64,000 nt of DNA from Bordetella petrii. Its GTDB lineage: Bacteria; Pseudomonadota; Gammaproteobacteria; Burkholderiales; Burkholderiaceae_B. A program made the translations under genes and the position numbers. This document shows positions 1-8,083 of this stretch, piece by piece. Within the stretch, counting starts at the first letter, position 1, and each line of letters begins with the position of its first letter. The notes under the pieces are model-generated. The model worked only from the letters and a program-made list of their open reading frames with translations, searched no databases and was not told where the DNA came from. The stretch spans positions 62,001 to 126,000 of the forward strand of contig WMBV01000011.1 of assembly GCA_017745595.1 (NCBI GenBank). The letters are read 5' to 3'.

Positions 1-55
1 TGCCGGCGGGGCCCGCGCCAATGACCGCGACGTCGCACTGCTTGAGCAAGCTCAT
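1..55 (-). CDS. FAD/NAD(P)-binding oxidoreductase, N-terminus only (HcnB/OoxA-like)
   Basis: Only the first 18 codons lie in the window. They encode a short leader followed by a beta strand and the dinucleotide-binding fingerprint GAGPAG, the start of a Rossmann FAD or NAD fold. The ATG overlaps the TGA of the upstream [2Fe-2S] gene (ATGA), so the two are translationally coupled. By position after a DAO-type flavoprotein and a small ferredoxin-like subunit it should be the pyridine-nucleotide-disulfide-oxidoreductase-like subunit of an HcnABC, opine-oxidase or D-hydroxyproline-dehydrogenase type complex. That identity is inferred from gene order, because the rest lies outside. Confidence 0.75.
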   Translation of the reverse strand, partial: MSLLKQCDVAVIGAGPAG

Positions 56-372
56 TGCGCCTCCTTCGATGCCGAAGCCAACGGCATGGCGCGTGCTTGC
101 GTACACACCGACATCCCCGGCGCCACGGCGACCAGGCAGGCCTGTTGATTGGCCGCGCCATCGATAGCGACCAGGCAATCGAAGCACACGCCCATCATGC
201 AATAGGGCGCCCTCGGCTGGCCTTGCGCCGGCGTATGGCGCACGGCTTTTATACCGTTGGCGATCAACGCCGCGGCCACGCTGTCGCCCTCCCGGGCAAC
301 CATCGCCGTGCCGTCGAAAAAGAACGCCACCGGCGCACGATGGCCGGCCTCGTCAAGCGCGCGTTTGAACAT
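52..372 (-). CDS. (2Fe-2S)-binding small subunit, HcnA/opine-oxidase gamma type
   Basis: A 106-residue protein with cysteines at 58, 63, 66 and 79 (C-x4-C-x2-C-x12-C), the spacing of the plant-ferredoxin-like [2Fe-2S] subunits of HcnA, sarcosine oxidase and D-hydroxyproline dehydrogenase. It would carry electrons between the two flavoprotein subunits encoded on either side. The chosen start (MFKRAL) overlaps the end of the upstream flavoprotein gene by 20 bases. A longer reading frame extends to 522, but its extra N-terminus is buried in the upstream gene and looks unlike the family. The substrate is unknown. Confidence 0.85.
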   Translation of the reverse strand: MFKRALDEAGHRAPVAFFFDGTAMVAREGDSVAAALIANGIKAVRHTPAQGQPRAPYCMMGVCFDCLVAIDGAANQQACLVAVAPGMSVCTQARAMPLASASKEAQ

Positions 373-1480
373 CGAATCGATCCATGAAAAAAGGCGCCAG
401 CGACTCTGGCAGAGAGCCCGCATGAATGTGCGGCGCCAGGTGCAGCGCATGGGCGGCGGCCAGGGTAACGCCGGAGTGGCATGTGGCGGCAAACGCACCC
501 GGCATGCTGCGCGACTGCGCATAAATCGGGAAACCGTCCGGACTCATGACGCGCAGCGCCCCCCACGTGCGCACCACGCGGGCATTTGCCAGCGCCGGAA
601 AAATCCGCACCGCGCGGTCCGCCAGCGTCGCCAGGATCTCCGAGCCCACGCGGTCGTCGCGCCCCACTTCCTCGAGCGAATCGCCGATCAGCACCGTGCC
701 CTCATCCGTCTGGCGCAAGGTCACGATGGGATGCGACATGAACCGCGGCATACGTTCCATGACGATGATCTGCCCTCGCTGAGGACGGACCGGGACCTGC
801 ATGTCCATGAGCGGCGCCAGCCGGGCGTTGTCGATACCCGCCGCAAGCACCGTTTTGCCGGCGCGAAAAACGCCCGCCGGCGTGTGCAGCGCGAATTGTC
901 CGCCGCCCTGCTCGATGCGCGACACCGGCGTATTGGGTACGTAGCGGGCGCCGTAATGCTGCGCCGCGACCAGCAAGGCGCGGAACAGCCGCAAGGCATT
1001 GACATGCCCGTCCAGGCCGGACCAGGATCCGCCAACCACGTCAGGCCCCAGGCCCGGGAAAGTCTGGCGCAACTCGTCCGCCCCGCAGATCCGGTAATCG
1101 TAGCGGTCTATTCCCGGCTGTGCCATCAATGTCGCCATCTGGTCGACCTTTGCCTGCATCTCCGCGTCCGACAGGCAAACCTGAAAGCCGCCCGGCTGTT
1201 CGAGCGATACATCGATGCCGGCCGTCTCGCGCAGCATGGCCGCGAGCTGCGGCCAGTCGCGCGCGGAGCGCTGCGTCCAGTTACTGTACGCGCTCTTGCC
1301 GACCCCTTTGCCTTGCACCCACACCAAGCCAAAGTTGCCGCGCGATGCGCGGTACGCCACGTCGCCCTCATCCAAGATGACGACGCGGTTACCGAGACGG
1401 CCCAGTCCGTAGGCCAGCGCCAGGCCTACCAGGCCGCCGCCGATGACGGCCACGTCGAACGTTTCTCTGCTCATGCTCAT
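353..1480 (-). CDS. FAD-dependent amino-acid oxidase-like subunit (DAO family, HcnC/OoxB type)
   Basis: A 375-residue flavoprotein of the D-amino-acid oxidase/glycine oxidase fold. The N-terminal GGGLVG fingerprint near residues 14-19 binds FAD, and the C-terminal part (WGALRVMSPDGFPIY, then HSGVTLA) is the family's FAD-closing segment. Such proteins oxidise an amine carbon of amino acids, opines or hydroxyproline. With the [2Fe-2S] and FAD/NAD subunits downstream it forms the catalytic beta subunit of a heteromeric dehydrogenase. Its ATG overlaps the stop of the zinc-ribbon gene (ATGA). A second in-frame ATG lies two codons later. Substrate specificity cannot be read from the sequence. Confidence 0.88.
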   Translation of the reverse strand: MSMSRETFDVAVIGGGLVGLALAYGLGRLGNRVVILDEGDVAYRASRGNFGLVWVQGKGVGKSAYSNWTQRSARDWPQLAAMLRETAGIDVSLEQPGGFQVCLSDAEMQAKVDQMATLMAQPGIDRYDYRICGADELRQTFPGLGPDVVGGSWSGLDGHVNALRLFRALLVAAQHYGARYVPNTPVSRIEQGGGQFALHTPAGVFRAGKTVLAAGIDNARLAPLMDMQVPVRPQRGQIIVMERMPRFMSHPIVTLRQTDEGTVLIGDSLEEVGRDDRVGSEILATLADRAVRIFPALANARVVRTWGALRVMSPDGFPIYAQSRSMPGAFAATCHSGVTLAAAHALHLAPHIHAGSLPESLAPFFMDRFDVQTRA

Positions 1481-1773
1481 TCCGCAATGCGGCTGGCGGC
1501 GGCATCCGCCATCGCCTGACTGAAGACCCCTTGCGCACAACAACTGCACGACAACCCGTGAGCGCCGGACCCGGCAGAACCGGAGCGCGCCGGGGGCGCC
1601 GACGCATCGTATTGCCGTTGCCGGGCGCTGCTGCCTGTCCAGGCCGCATGGGTCACCACCCGTGGCGAATCCGCCCCGCAGGCCGGACACGCGACATCTT
1701 GCTGATAATCGGCAAGCTTGCGCAAGGCCGAGAACCGCCCGCAAGCGGCGCACTGGTACTCATAGATCGGCAT
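1477..1773 (-). CDS. FmdB-type zinc-ribbon protein
   Basis: A 98-residue protein beginning MPIYEYQC, the hallmark of FmdB/CxxC_CXXC_SSSS regulatory zinc ribbons. Two Cys pairs (C8/C11 and C29/C32) make the ribbon. The rest is low-complexity (Ala, Ser, Gly) and ends with a further SCSCC cluster. FmdB proteins are often co-transcribed with amidase or formamidase systems, but the biochemical role is unsettled. Here it sits between the ABC transporter ATPase gene and the DAO-like gene and is translationally coupled to the latter, suggesting it serves the same operon. Confidence 0.8.
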   Translation of the reverse strand: MPIYEYQCAACGRFSALRKLADYQQDVACPACGADSPRVVTHAAWTGSSARQRQYDASAPPARSGSAGSGAHGLSCSCCAQGVFSQAMADAAASRIAE

Positions 1774-1779
1774 GGCGTC

Positions 1780-2892
1780 TCACGATTCCAGCGGCACGGG
1801 CCACCAGGGATGCCCGCCCATATCGACGGCCACACGCTCGCCATGGGCCAGCGCCAGGTCGCCATGATTGGTATGAGACGCCGTGAGCGTCCCGCCACCG
1901 TCGAGCGCGATTGAAACCTTCCAGGCCTCGCCCAGATAGGTAGTCTCGGCAACGTTCCCCCTCAGCATGCCGTCGACGGCACCGGCAGCCGCGACCACGC
2001 GCAGACGCTCGGGTCGGATCACCAGATCCATGGTGGCGCCGACGGCCAGGCCGGGCCGGGGCGCCAGCGCCACCGTCACGTCCGGCGTCAGCCGCAACTG
2101 CAGGCCTCGCGGCCCGGCCTCTACCGTGCCCCGCAGGAAATTCGACGAGCCCATGAATTCCGCAATATATCGGGAGCGTGGCCGTTCGTAGATGTCGGCG
2201 GGCGTGCCGAACTGCTCGATGCGGCCCGCGCGCATGATGGCAATGCGGTCAGAGAGGGTAATCGCCTCTTGCTGGTCGTGGGTGACCGCAATGGTGGTGA
2301 TGCCCAATTCCTTCTGCAGGCGCCGTATCTCGCGCTGCATTTCTTCGCGCAGGTTCTTGTCCAACGCGCCCAAAGGTTCGTCCAGCAAGAGGATCGACGG
2401 CTCATACACCAGTGCGCGGGCCAGGGCCACACGCTGTTGCTGGCCGCCACTGAGCTCCGACGGCTTGCGGCCGCCCAGGTCGCCCAGTTTCACCATGTCG
2501 AGCGCCCGCTGCACACGGGCCTGGATCTCGGTCTTCGGCACCTTGCGCATTTCCAGCGGAAAAGCCACATTTTTCGCGACCGTCAGGTGCGGGAAAAGCG
2601 CATAGTGCTGGAACACCAGGCCGATATCGCGCTTGTGCGGCGGCTGCCGGCTCTCGTCCTGGCCGTTGACCAGCACCTGGCCCTGCGAACTTTGCAGAAA
2701 GCCGGCCACGACCATGAGCGTGGTGGATTTTCCCGAGCCGCTGGCGCCCAGCAATGTCACGAACTCGCCTGCCTCGACATCCAGGCAGATGTCGTCGATC
2801 GCGACGACGTCGCCGAACTCGCGTCGTAGATTGACCAGCCGCAGCGCGGCCGGATGGCGCCGCACGGATGGCGCCTGCGTATCACCCTTCAT
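1780..2892 (-). CDS. ABC transporter ATP-binding protein, spermidine/putrescine (PotA) type
   Basis: A 370-residue ABC ATPase. Walker A (GASGSGKST, about residues 49-57), the LSGGQQQR signature, Walker B (LLLDEPLGALD) and the switch His (VTHDQQEA) are all present. A C-terminal TOBE region of about 120 residues is typical of the PotA/FbpC/UgpC group. It energises import with the two permeases and receptor encoded upstream on the same strand, and its start overlaps the end of the upstream permease gene. The substrate class (polyamine, opine or other cationic amine) is inferred from family and neighbours only. Confidence 0.9.
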   Translation of the reverse strand: MKGDTQAPSVRRHPAALRLVNLRREFGDVVAIDDICLDVEAGEFVTLLGASGSGKSTTLMVVAGFLQSSQGQVLVNGQDESRQPPHKRDIGLVFQHYALFPHLTVAKNVAFPLEMRKVPKTEIQARVQRALDMVKLGDLGGRKPSELSGGQQQRVALARALVYEPSILLLDEPLGALDKNLREEMQREIRRLQKELGITTIAVTHDQQEAITLSDRIAIMRAGRIEQFGTPADIYERPRSRYIAEFMGSSNFLRGTVEAGPRGLQLRLTPDVTVALAPRPGLAVGATMDLVIRPERLRVVAAAGAVDGMLRGNVAETTYLGEAWKVSIALDGGGTLTASHTNHGDLALAHGERVAVDMGGHPWWPVPLES

Positions 2893-3692
2893 GATGCTTG
2901 ATTTCCTTCCGAGCGGCGCCGAAGCAACTCCGCGAAGATCACCAGGATGGACGACAGCCCCAACAGCACCGTCGATACCGCGCCGATCACAGGTGTCAGA
3001 TCAAAACGAATGCCGTCCCACATCTGCTTCGGTATCGTCAGGGTTTGCGGCCCGGACAAGAGCAAGGCCATCACGACTTCATCGAAGGAGATAAGAAAGG
3101 CGAATACCGCCGCCACGACGATGGACGGCCGGATGATCGGCAAGGTGACGCGCCAGAGCGTCTGGAAGCCATTGGCCCCCATGCTCATGGCCGCCTGTTC
3201 CAGCCGGGTGTCGAACCGCTCCAGCGCCGCATTGATCACCACCACGCCGTAGGGGAACGTCAGCAAGGCATGCGCGCAAACCAGCGCCGTCATGGAACCT
3301 GTCATGCCCAGCAACGAGAACAGGTAGTACAACGCAACCCCCATGACGATCACCGGCACGATCAACGGCGACAGGATGATGGCCTGCAGTGCCGCCTTGC
3401 CGGGCCCCTGGTAGCGAAAAAGGCCGATCGCCGTCAGCGTGGCGAGCACCGTCGAAAGAATCGACACCGTCACGCCCAGCTGCAGGCTGGTAAGCGCGGC
3501 GCTCAGCCAGCGGCTGTCTTCGAGCAGCGCCCGATACCAACGCAGCGAGTACGACTTCGGCGGAAACATCATCAATGACGAATCGCCGAATGAAATGGGA
3601 ATGACCACAATCAGCGGCAGCAGCAAGAAGACCAGCGCCAGCACCGCCATGGTCTTGCTGAAGACGCCGGCTCCCTGTTTGTACTCAGCCAT
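2889..3692 (-). CDS. ABC transporter permease, PotC type
   Basis: A 267-residue inner-membrane permease with about six hydrophobic segments and the binding-protein-dependent EAA loop (EQAAMSMGANG, followed by PIIRPSI) that docks on the ATPase. Length and the short cytoplasmic N-terminus fit the PotC subunit. It overlaps the preceding permease gene by eight bases and the following ATPase gene by four, so the transporter is translated as a coupled block. Confidence 0.9.
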   Translation of the reverse strand: MAEYKQGAGVFSKTMAVLALVFLLLPLIVVIPISFGDSSLMMFPPKSYSLRWYRALLEDSRWLSAALTSLQLGVTVSILSTVLATLTAIGLFRYQGPGKAALQAIILSPLIVPVIVMGVALYYLFSLLGMTGSMTALVCAHALLTFPYGVVVINAALERFDTRLEQAAMSMGANGFQTLWRVTLPIIRPSIVVAAVFAFLISFDEVVMALLLSGPQTLTIPKQMWDGIRFDLTPVIGAVSTVLLGLSSILVIFAELLRRRSEGNQAS

Positions 3693-4566
3693 GGGACACT
3701 CTCCGGGCCGCCGAGCCGGCCTGGCGCTGCAGCCGGTAATACGCGTAGAGGCCCACCAGCGTCAGGGCCAGCAACACCACGGCCAAGGCCGAACCGAAGC
3801 CCCAATTGATCAGCTCGGTGAACTCATTGTTGATCAGCATGGCCATCGTCAGCTCTTGCCGCCCGCCAAGCAACGCTGGCGTGATGAAGAAACCCAGCCC
3901 CATGATGAAGATCAGCACCGTTGCAGCCCGTATGCCCGGCATCGTCAGCGGAACGAACACGCGAAAGAACGCGCGCCGCGGCGTCGCGCCCAGGCTATGC
4001 GCGGCCAGCACCAGCCGCTGGTCCACCGAACGCATGGTGCTGTCCAGGATCAGGACCGTCGGCGGCAACAGGTAATGCACCATGCCGATGACAGCGCCCG
4101 TGTAGTTGAAGACGAGCTTCAGCGGGTGGTCCAGCAGGCCCAGTTGATCCACCAGCAGCAGATTGATTGCGCCGCGCGACTGCAGCATGATGATCCAGGC
4201 ATACACCCGCACCAATATGTTGGTCCAGAATGGCAGCAGCACCAGGCCGAGCAGAACCGCCCGCAGCGTGCCTTGCGTGCGCGACAGCACATAGGCCGTG
4301 GGGTAGCCGACGGCCAGGCAGGCCAGCGTGGACACCAGGGCGATCTCTACACTGATCCACAAAACGCGCAGATAAACCGGCGAGCTGAATATCTGCACGT
4401 AGTGCTTCAGGGTCGGCTCCGGATCGAAGACGCTGCGCGACAACAGCATCAGGATCGGCCCCACGAACGCTGCCGCCAGCAGGATTCCCGCCGGCGCCAC
4501 CAGCCAGAGCGGGCCGCCCAGTCGTCTCGCGGGCGGCGCCGTTCGGGCGGTTATTGCAGCTTCCAT
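3685..4566 (-). CDS. ABC transporter permease, PotB type
   Basis: A 293-residue membrane protein with a proline/alanine-rich N-terminus, six predicted transmembrane stretches and the EAA motif (LAAHSLGATPRRAFFRVFVPLTMPG). It is the first permease of the polyamine-type importer. The start at MEAAITAR overlaps the receptor gene stop by 16 bases. A longer frame reaches 4608, but it begins deeper inside the receptor gene and is less likely. Confidence 0.88.
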   Translation of the reverse strand: MEAAITARTAPPARRLGGPLWLVAPAGILLAAAFVGPILMLLSRSVFDPEPTLKHYVQIFSSPVYLRVLWISVEIALVSTLACLAVGYPTAYVLSRTQGTLRAVLLGLVLLPFWTNILVRVYAWIIMLQSRGAINLLLVDQLGLLDHPLKLVFNYTGAVIGMVHYLLPPTVLILDSTMRSVDQRLVLAAHSLGATPRRAFFRVFVPLTMPGIRAATVLIFIMGLGFFITPALLGGRQELTMAMLINNEFTELINWGFGSALAVVLLALTLVGLYAYYRLQRQAGSAARRVSHG

Positions 4567-5603
4567 TGGTTCCAACGCTGCGTCATGGCTTGTTCGTTCT
4601 CGGCCCACCAGGCGTTGTCGAACAACACCATCTCGCCCTTCTGGTAGTGGTACGAAGCCAGTTCGGAGTTTTCTTCTTCGGTCAGGTACTGCATGGCCAG
4701 GGCATTACCCGGACCAATGCCCGTGACCTTGGCCAACTCGGCCTGGCGCTTGGGATCGTTCATCCATGCAATCAACTTCATTGCATTTTCACGATTCTTG
4801 GCGTTGCGGGGCACCGCCAGGAAATCCACGGTCATCAATGCCTGTTTCCAGGACAGGTCAACCGGTGCGCCCTCGGCCTTGCGCACCGAGTTGATGCGAG
4901 TGTTGGATGTCAAGGACATTGTCAGCTCTTGCGAAGCAAGCAGCACTGGCACCTGGGGCCATTGCTTCCACCAGACCGCGACCTGGCTTTTGATTTTATC
5001 CAGCGACTTGAAGGCCCGGTCGACATCGAGCGGATAAAGCTGATCCGGCGGCACGCCATCCGCGAGCAAAGCGACGTCGAGGGTATAGCGCGGGCCGTCG
5101 AACATGCCGCGTGCGCCCGGGTGTCCCTTGACGTCCCACATGGCATTCCAGGTGGCGGGCGGATTGCCCTTCACTGCATTGGTGTTGTAGGCCAGCACCA
5201 TGCCGTAGGTGGAGTTGCCGAGGGCATAGTCTCCTACCAGCGCCGGCGGCACCCCCTCTTTATTGATGACGCCATAATCGAGCTTTTCCCAGAGGTTCGA
5301 CTTCGCGCCTTGCGGGATCCACATGCCCAGGGCCTGGACCACGTCCCATTGCGTATTGCCGGTCTCGACCATGGCCTTCAAGGGCGCCAGCTGCACGCCC
5401 GGCACGTCAATGACCTTGATGCCGGTTTCCTTCTCGAAGGAATCAAAATAGATCTTGCGCTGGGCCTTCTGGATGCTGCCACCCCAGCCGGCGAAGACGA
5501 CGGTCTCGGATTGCGCCATCGCGGGCGCCGCGGGCACGGCGGCAAAAGCCGCGGTAAATGCCGTGGCCGTAGCCAGGCGGGCCAGATATCGATGCATATT
5601 CAT
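4551..5603 (-). CDS. Periplasmic ABC receptor, PotD-type extracellular solute-binding protein
   Basis: A 350-residue protein with a Sec signal peptide (charged MNMHRYLAR, hydrophobic core, probable cleavage after PAMAQ). The mature N-terminus (ETVVFAGWGGSIQKA) and the C-terminal tryptophan-rich end match family 1 polyamine/iron-type receptors. It should capture the substrate of the operon's importer. It is followed without a gap by the two permeases and ATPase, and preceded 57 bases upstream by the M24-hydrolase gene. The ligand is not identifiable from sequence. Confidence 0.9.
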   Translation of the reverse strand: MNMHRYLARLATATAFTAAFAAVPAAPAMAQSETVVFAGWGGSIQKAQRKIYFDSFEKETGIKVIDVPGVQLAPLKAMVETGNTQWDVVQALGMWIPQGAKSNLWEKLDYGVINKEGVPPALVGDYALGNSTYGMVLAYNTNAVKGNPPATWNAMWDVKGHPGARGMFDGPRYTLDVALLADGVPPDQLYPLDVDRAFKSLDKIKSQVAVWWKQWPQVPVLLASQELTMSLTSNTRINSVRKAEGAPVDLSWKQALMTVDFLAVPRNAKNRENAMKLIAWMNDPKRQAELAKVTGIGPGNALAMQYLTEEENSELASYHYQKGEMVLFDNAWWAENEQAMTQRWNQWKLQ

Positions 5604-5660
5604 GCTGTTTCCCCTTGATATTATGGAACTGAACGTGGGGGCAAGGACCCCGCACGGCCT

Positions 5661-6926
5661 TTAGCCCGCCGAGATAACCTTCACCTCTCTCGGGCATTCC
5701 GTCAAACGCTCGTAGCCATCGTTGGTAATCAGGTACGTGTCCTCCACGTGCACCGCGAAGCCCTGGTAATAAATGCTGGGTTCAACGGTCACGACCATTC
5801 CCGGCTGCAGAGGCGTTTTGTCGCCCGCGCCGATTTCAGGGCCTTCCACCCCTTCAAGGCCTACGCCGCGGCCGGTGCGGTGAACGAAACTGTCGGCCAG
5901 GCCCGCCTTTTCCAGGATCTCTCGGGCGATCAGGTCCGGGCCTTCCGCCGGCAGGCCCGGTTTCAGCACCTCGAGCGCCTTGTCGTAGGAGTGGTTGACG
6001 ATGTCGTACATCTCCTGCTCTTGCGCCGTGAGCCCACGCAGCGCCGCATTGCGCGAAAAGCCGATGCGGTAGCTGTAAAGCTGCGGAATCCGGCAGAAAT
6101 CCAGCAAGATGATATCGCCCTCGCTCAGCACTCGCGTAGAAGCCGGCGCGTGGACCATATCCAGCCGTTCGTTCGACGTCAAGATCTGCAGGCCGTCGTT
6201 GATCGGATGCTCGAGCGGCATGGAATTTTCATCATGCTCAATCAGGTACTGCGCGGCCAGGCGGGTGGCTTCCGCCCTGCCGCGCTGTGCAATCTCGTAT
6301 TCCCGCACGCCGGCGCGTATCGCCGCAAACTCGGCCTGCAGCTCGGCGACTGCCATGCGGCCACTGATGCGCATGATCTCGATCTCTTCAGCCGACTTGA
6401 TCATCCGTAACCGTTCGATGACGTTGGACGACTCTTCCAGTTCCAGCTGCGGAAAGCTGTCACGCAACATGCCGTGAAGCCGCGCCGAAATGAAGCCGAG
6501 CTCCAGCCCCGCACGCCCCTGCGCCAGCCCTTTTTCCTTCAGCACGACCTCGAGCAGCGAGAGCCCTCCGAACACTTCGCTGGGCGAAGGCGACCATTCG
6601 ACATGGTGGCGCACGTCGCGAATCCAGGTCCGCCGGCTGGCGAAGTTCAATTCGATTTTAGGAACGATGAGGGTGGGTTCCCCGCTGGCCGGGACCACCA
6701 GGGCCACCAGCCGGCGCGGGCTTGCATATTCCGGCCGTGTGGAATAGCCCCAGACGCCCGATAGATAGCGGACGTGTTCTGGCTTGATGACGATCATGCT
6801 ACCCAGTCCTCGGCGGGCAAGTTCTGCTTGCACGTCCGCGATACGGGTTCTGTACAGCGTTGGATTCAATGCGGCCTCACTGGTGGACTGGGATGAATTG
6901 GGGAAATCATCGGTCCGTTCTGGCAT
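5661..6926 (-). CDS. M24 (Xaa-Pro aminopeptidase/creatinase-fold) hydrolase, probably non-metal
   Basis: A 421-residue two-domain protein with a creatinase-like N-domain and a C-terminal pita-bread domain. The late motifs survive: HRTGRGVGLEG, VTVEPSIYY and HVEDTYLI. The first two metal aspartates are not both kept. The segment reads LLDFCRIPQLYSYRIGFSR, with Arg where the second Asp belongs. This resembles ectoine hydrolase (DoeA/EutD) and creatinase, M24 folds that cleave amide or ring C-N bonds without metal. It is the first gene of the minus-strand operon and may open an imported N-substituted amino acid before oxidation downstream. Confidence 0.82.
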   Translation of the reverse strand: MPERTDDFPNSSQSTSEAALNPTLYRTRIADVQAELARRGLGSMIVIKPEHVRYLSGVWGYSTRPEYASPRRLVALVVPASGEPTLIVPKIELNFASRRTWIRDVRHHVEWSPSPSEVFGGLSLLEVVLKEKGLAQGRAGLELGFISARLHGMLRDSFPQLELEESSNVIERLRMIKSAEEIEIMRISGRMAVAELQAEFAAIRAGVREYEIAQRGRAEATRLAAQYLIEHDENSMPLEHPINDGLQILTSNERLDMVHAPASTRVLSEGDIILLDFCRIPQLYSYRIGFSRNAALRGLTAQEQEMYDIVNHSYDKALEVLKPGLPAEGPDLIAREILEKAGLADSFVHRTGRGVGLEGVEGPEIGAGDKTPLQPGMVVTVEPSIYYQGFAVHVEDTYLITNDGYERLTECPREVKVISAG

Positions 6927-7006
6927 TACGTCTAATCAGATTTTCTTTGATCGCTATTCGTGGATGTTATACGCTTAACGAAGCTCTATTTGGCGCATCC
7001 CATCAC
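6927..7006. promoter_or_regulatory. Divergent promoter region between the M24-hydrolase operon and its LysR gene
   Basis: An 80-base AT-richer gap separates the start of the minus-strand operon from the plus-strand LysR start. Divergent LysR regulators usually bind such a gap at T-N11-A sites. I do not see one clearly better than the others, so no exact operator is called. Confidence 0.5.
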
Positions 7007-7963
7007 ATGCCTGCTCCCACGCCCTCACGCCGCCGCATTTCACTGCGGCAAGTCGAAGCCTTTCGCACCGTTGCCCTGTCGGGATCGGTATCGAGTGCCG
7101 CACAGCGCCTGTATATCTCGCAACCCGCCGTCAGCCGCCTGATAGCCGACCTGGAAGAAGTCGTCGGATTCGCGCTGTTTGATCGGGCACGCCGGTTTCA
7201 ACTGACTGCCGAAGGGCGGCTGCTGTTCCGGGATGTCCAGCACGCGTTTTCGGGGCTGGAGTGGATCGCCAAGCGTGCCGAAGAAATCGCAACCTTCCAG
7301 GTCGGCCAGTTGCGGATCGCCTCATCGCCCGCCCTGGCCCTGGGCCTGCTGCCGCCCCTCATCCGCGAATTCCAGCAACAGCACACGGGCGTCAATCTGG
7401 CCTCGCATGTGCGCAGTTCTCCGGACGTCGCGCAGTGGGTCGCCAGCGGGCAAATCGACGTGGGGTTCGCCGCGCTTCCCGTCAATCAGGCGGGCGTACG
7501 CGTGCACGTATTCCCGCCGCTGCCGGCCATCTGCATGGTGCCGCGCAGCCACCCGCTGTCCAAGGAACCCTTCGTGACACCCGAGATGCTGGCGTCCGAC
7601 TCCATTATCTCGCTGGGTTCCGACAGCATGCTGCGCACCTTGGTGGACGAGGCGTTCGAGCAAGCCAACGTGTCGGTCGTATCTTCCGTCGAAACCAGCA
7701 TGTCGGCGCAGGCTGCCATGCTGGTGCACGAGGGCATGGGCATCGCCATTATCGACCCCTTGACCGCCATGGCCTTCCAGCATCCCGGCCTGGTACTGCG
7801 CCCGCTGCAACCCTTCGTGGCGTATGACTATGCAATGCTGACGCCCGAAAATACCGAGCCATCCCTGCTCGCGCAGGCGTTCATCAAGGCAACGCGGCGC
7901 CGGGCCCGCCAGCTCCAGCGGATGACCGATGCGATATATCGCCGCATTCCCGCAACCTCGTGA
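7007..7963 (+). CDS. LysR-family transcriptional regulator
   Basis: A 318-residue LysR protein. The winged helix-turn-helix is at about residues 10-70 (FRTVALSGSVSSAAQRLYISQPAVSRLIADLE), followed by a linker helix and a periplasmic-binding-protein-like effector domain. The start at MPAPTPSRRR was preferred over a frame opening at 6860, which would add 49 unrelated residues. It is divergent from the M24/ABC/dehydrogenase operon and is its likely co-inducer-dependent activator. Confidence 0.88.
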   Translation: MPAPTPSRRRISLRQVEAFRTVALSGSVSSAAQRLYISQPAVSRLIADLEEVVGFALFDRARRFQLTAEGRLLFRDVQHAFSGLEWIAKRAEEIATFQVGQLRIASSPALALGLLPPLIREFQQQHTGVNLASHVRSSPDVAQWVASGQIDVGFAALPVNQAGVRVHVFPPLPAICMVPRSHPLSKEPFVTPEMLASDSIISLGSDSMLRTLVDEAFEQANVSVVSSVETSMSAQAAMLVHEGMGIAIIDPLTAMAFQHPGLVLRPLQPFVAYDYAMLTPENTEPSLLAQAFIKATRRRARQLQRMTDAIYRRIPATS

Positions 7964-8083
7964 AAGGGCCGCGGCATGCGCGGCGAGTATAAGGCGGCCG
8001 CATAGCGCACGCATCATTTCTTATTGGACTCGCGCACGCCGGCCCGGCACACTGGGCGCTTTCAAGCTCTTGCCCGCGCAGCC

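Noticed and set aside
257-1519. A 420-codon plus-strand frame opposite the DAO-like gene
   Set aside because: It is Arg/His-rich without any domain; the minus-strand flavoprotein explains the sequence.
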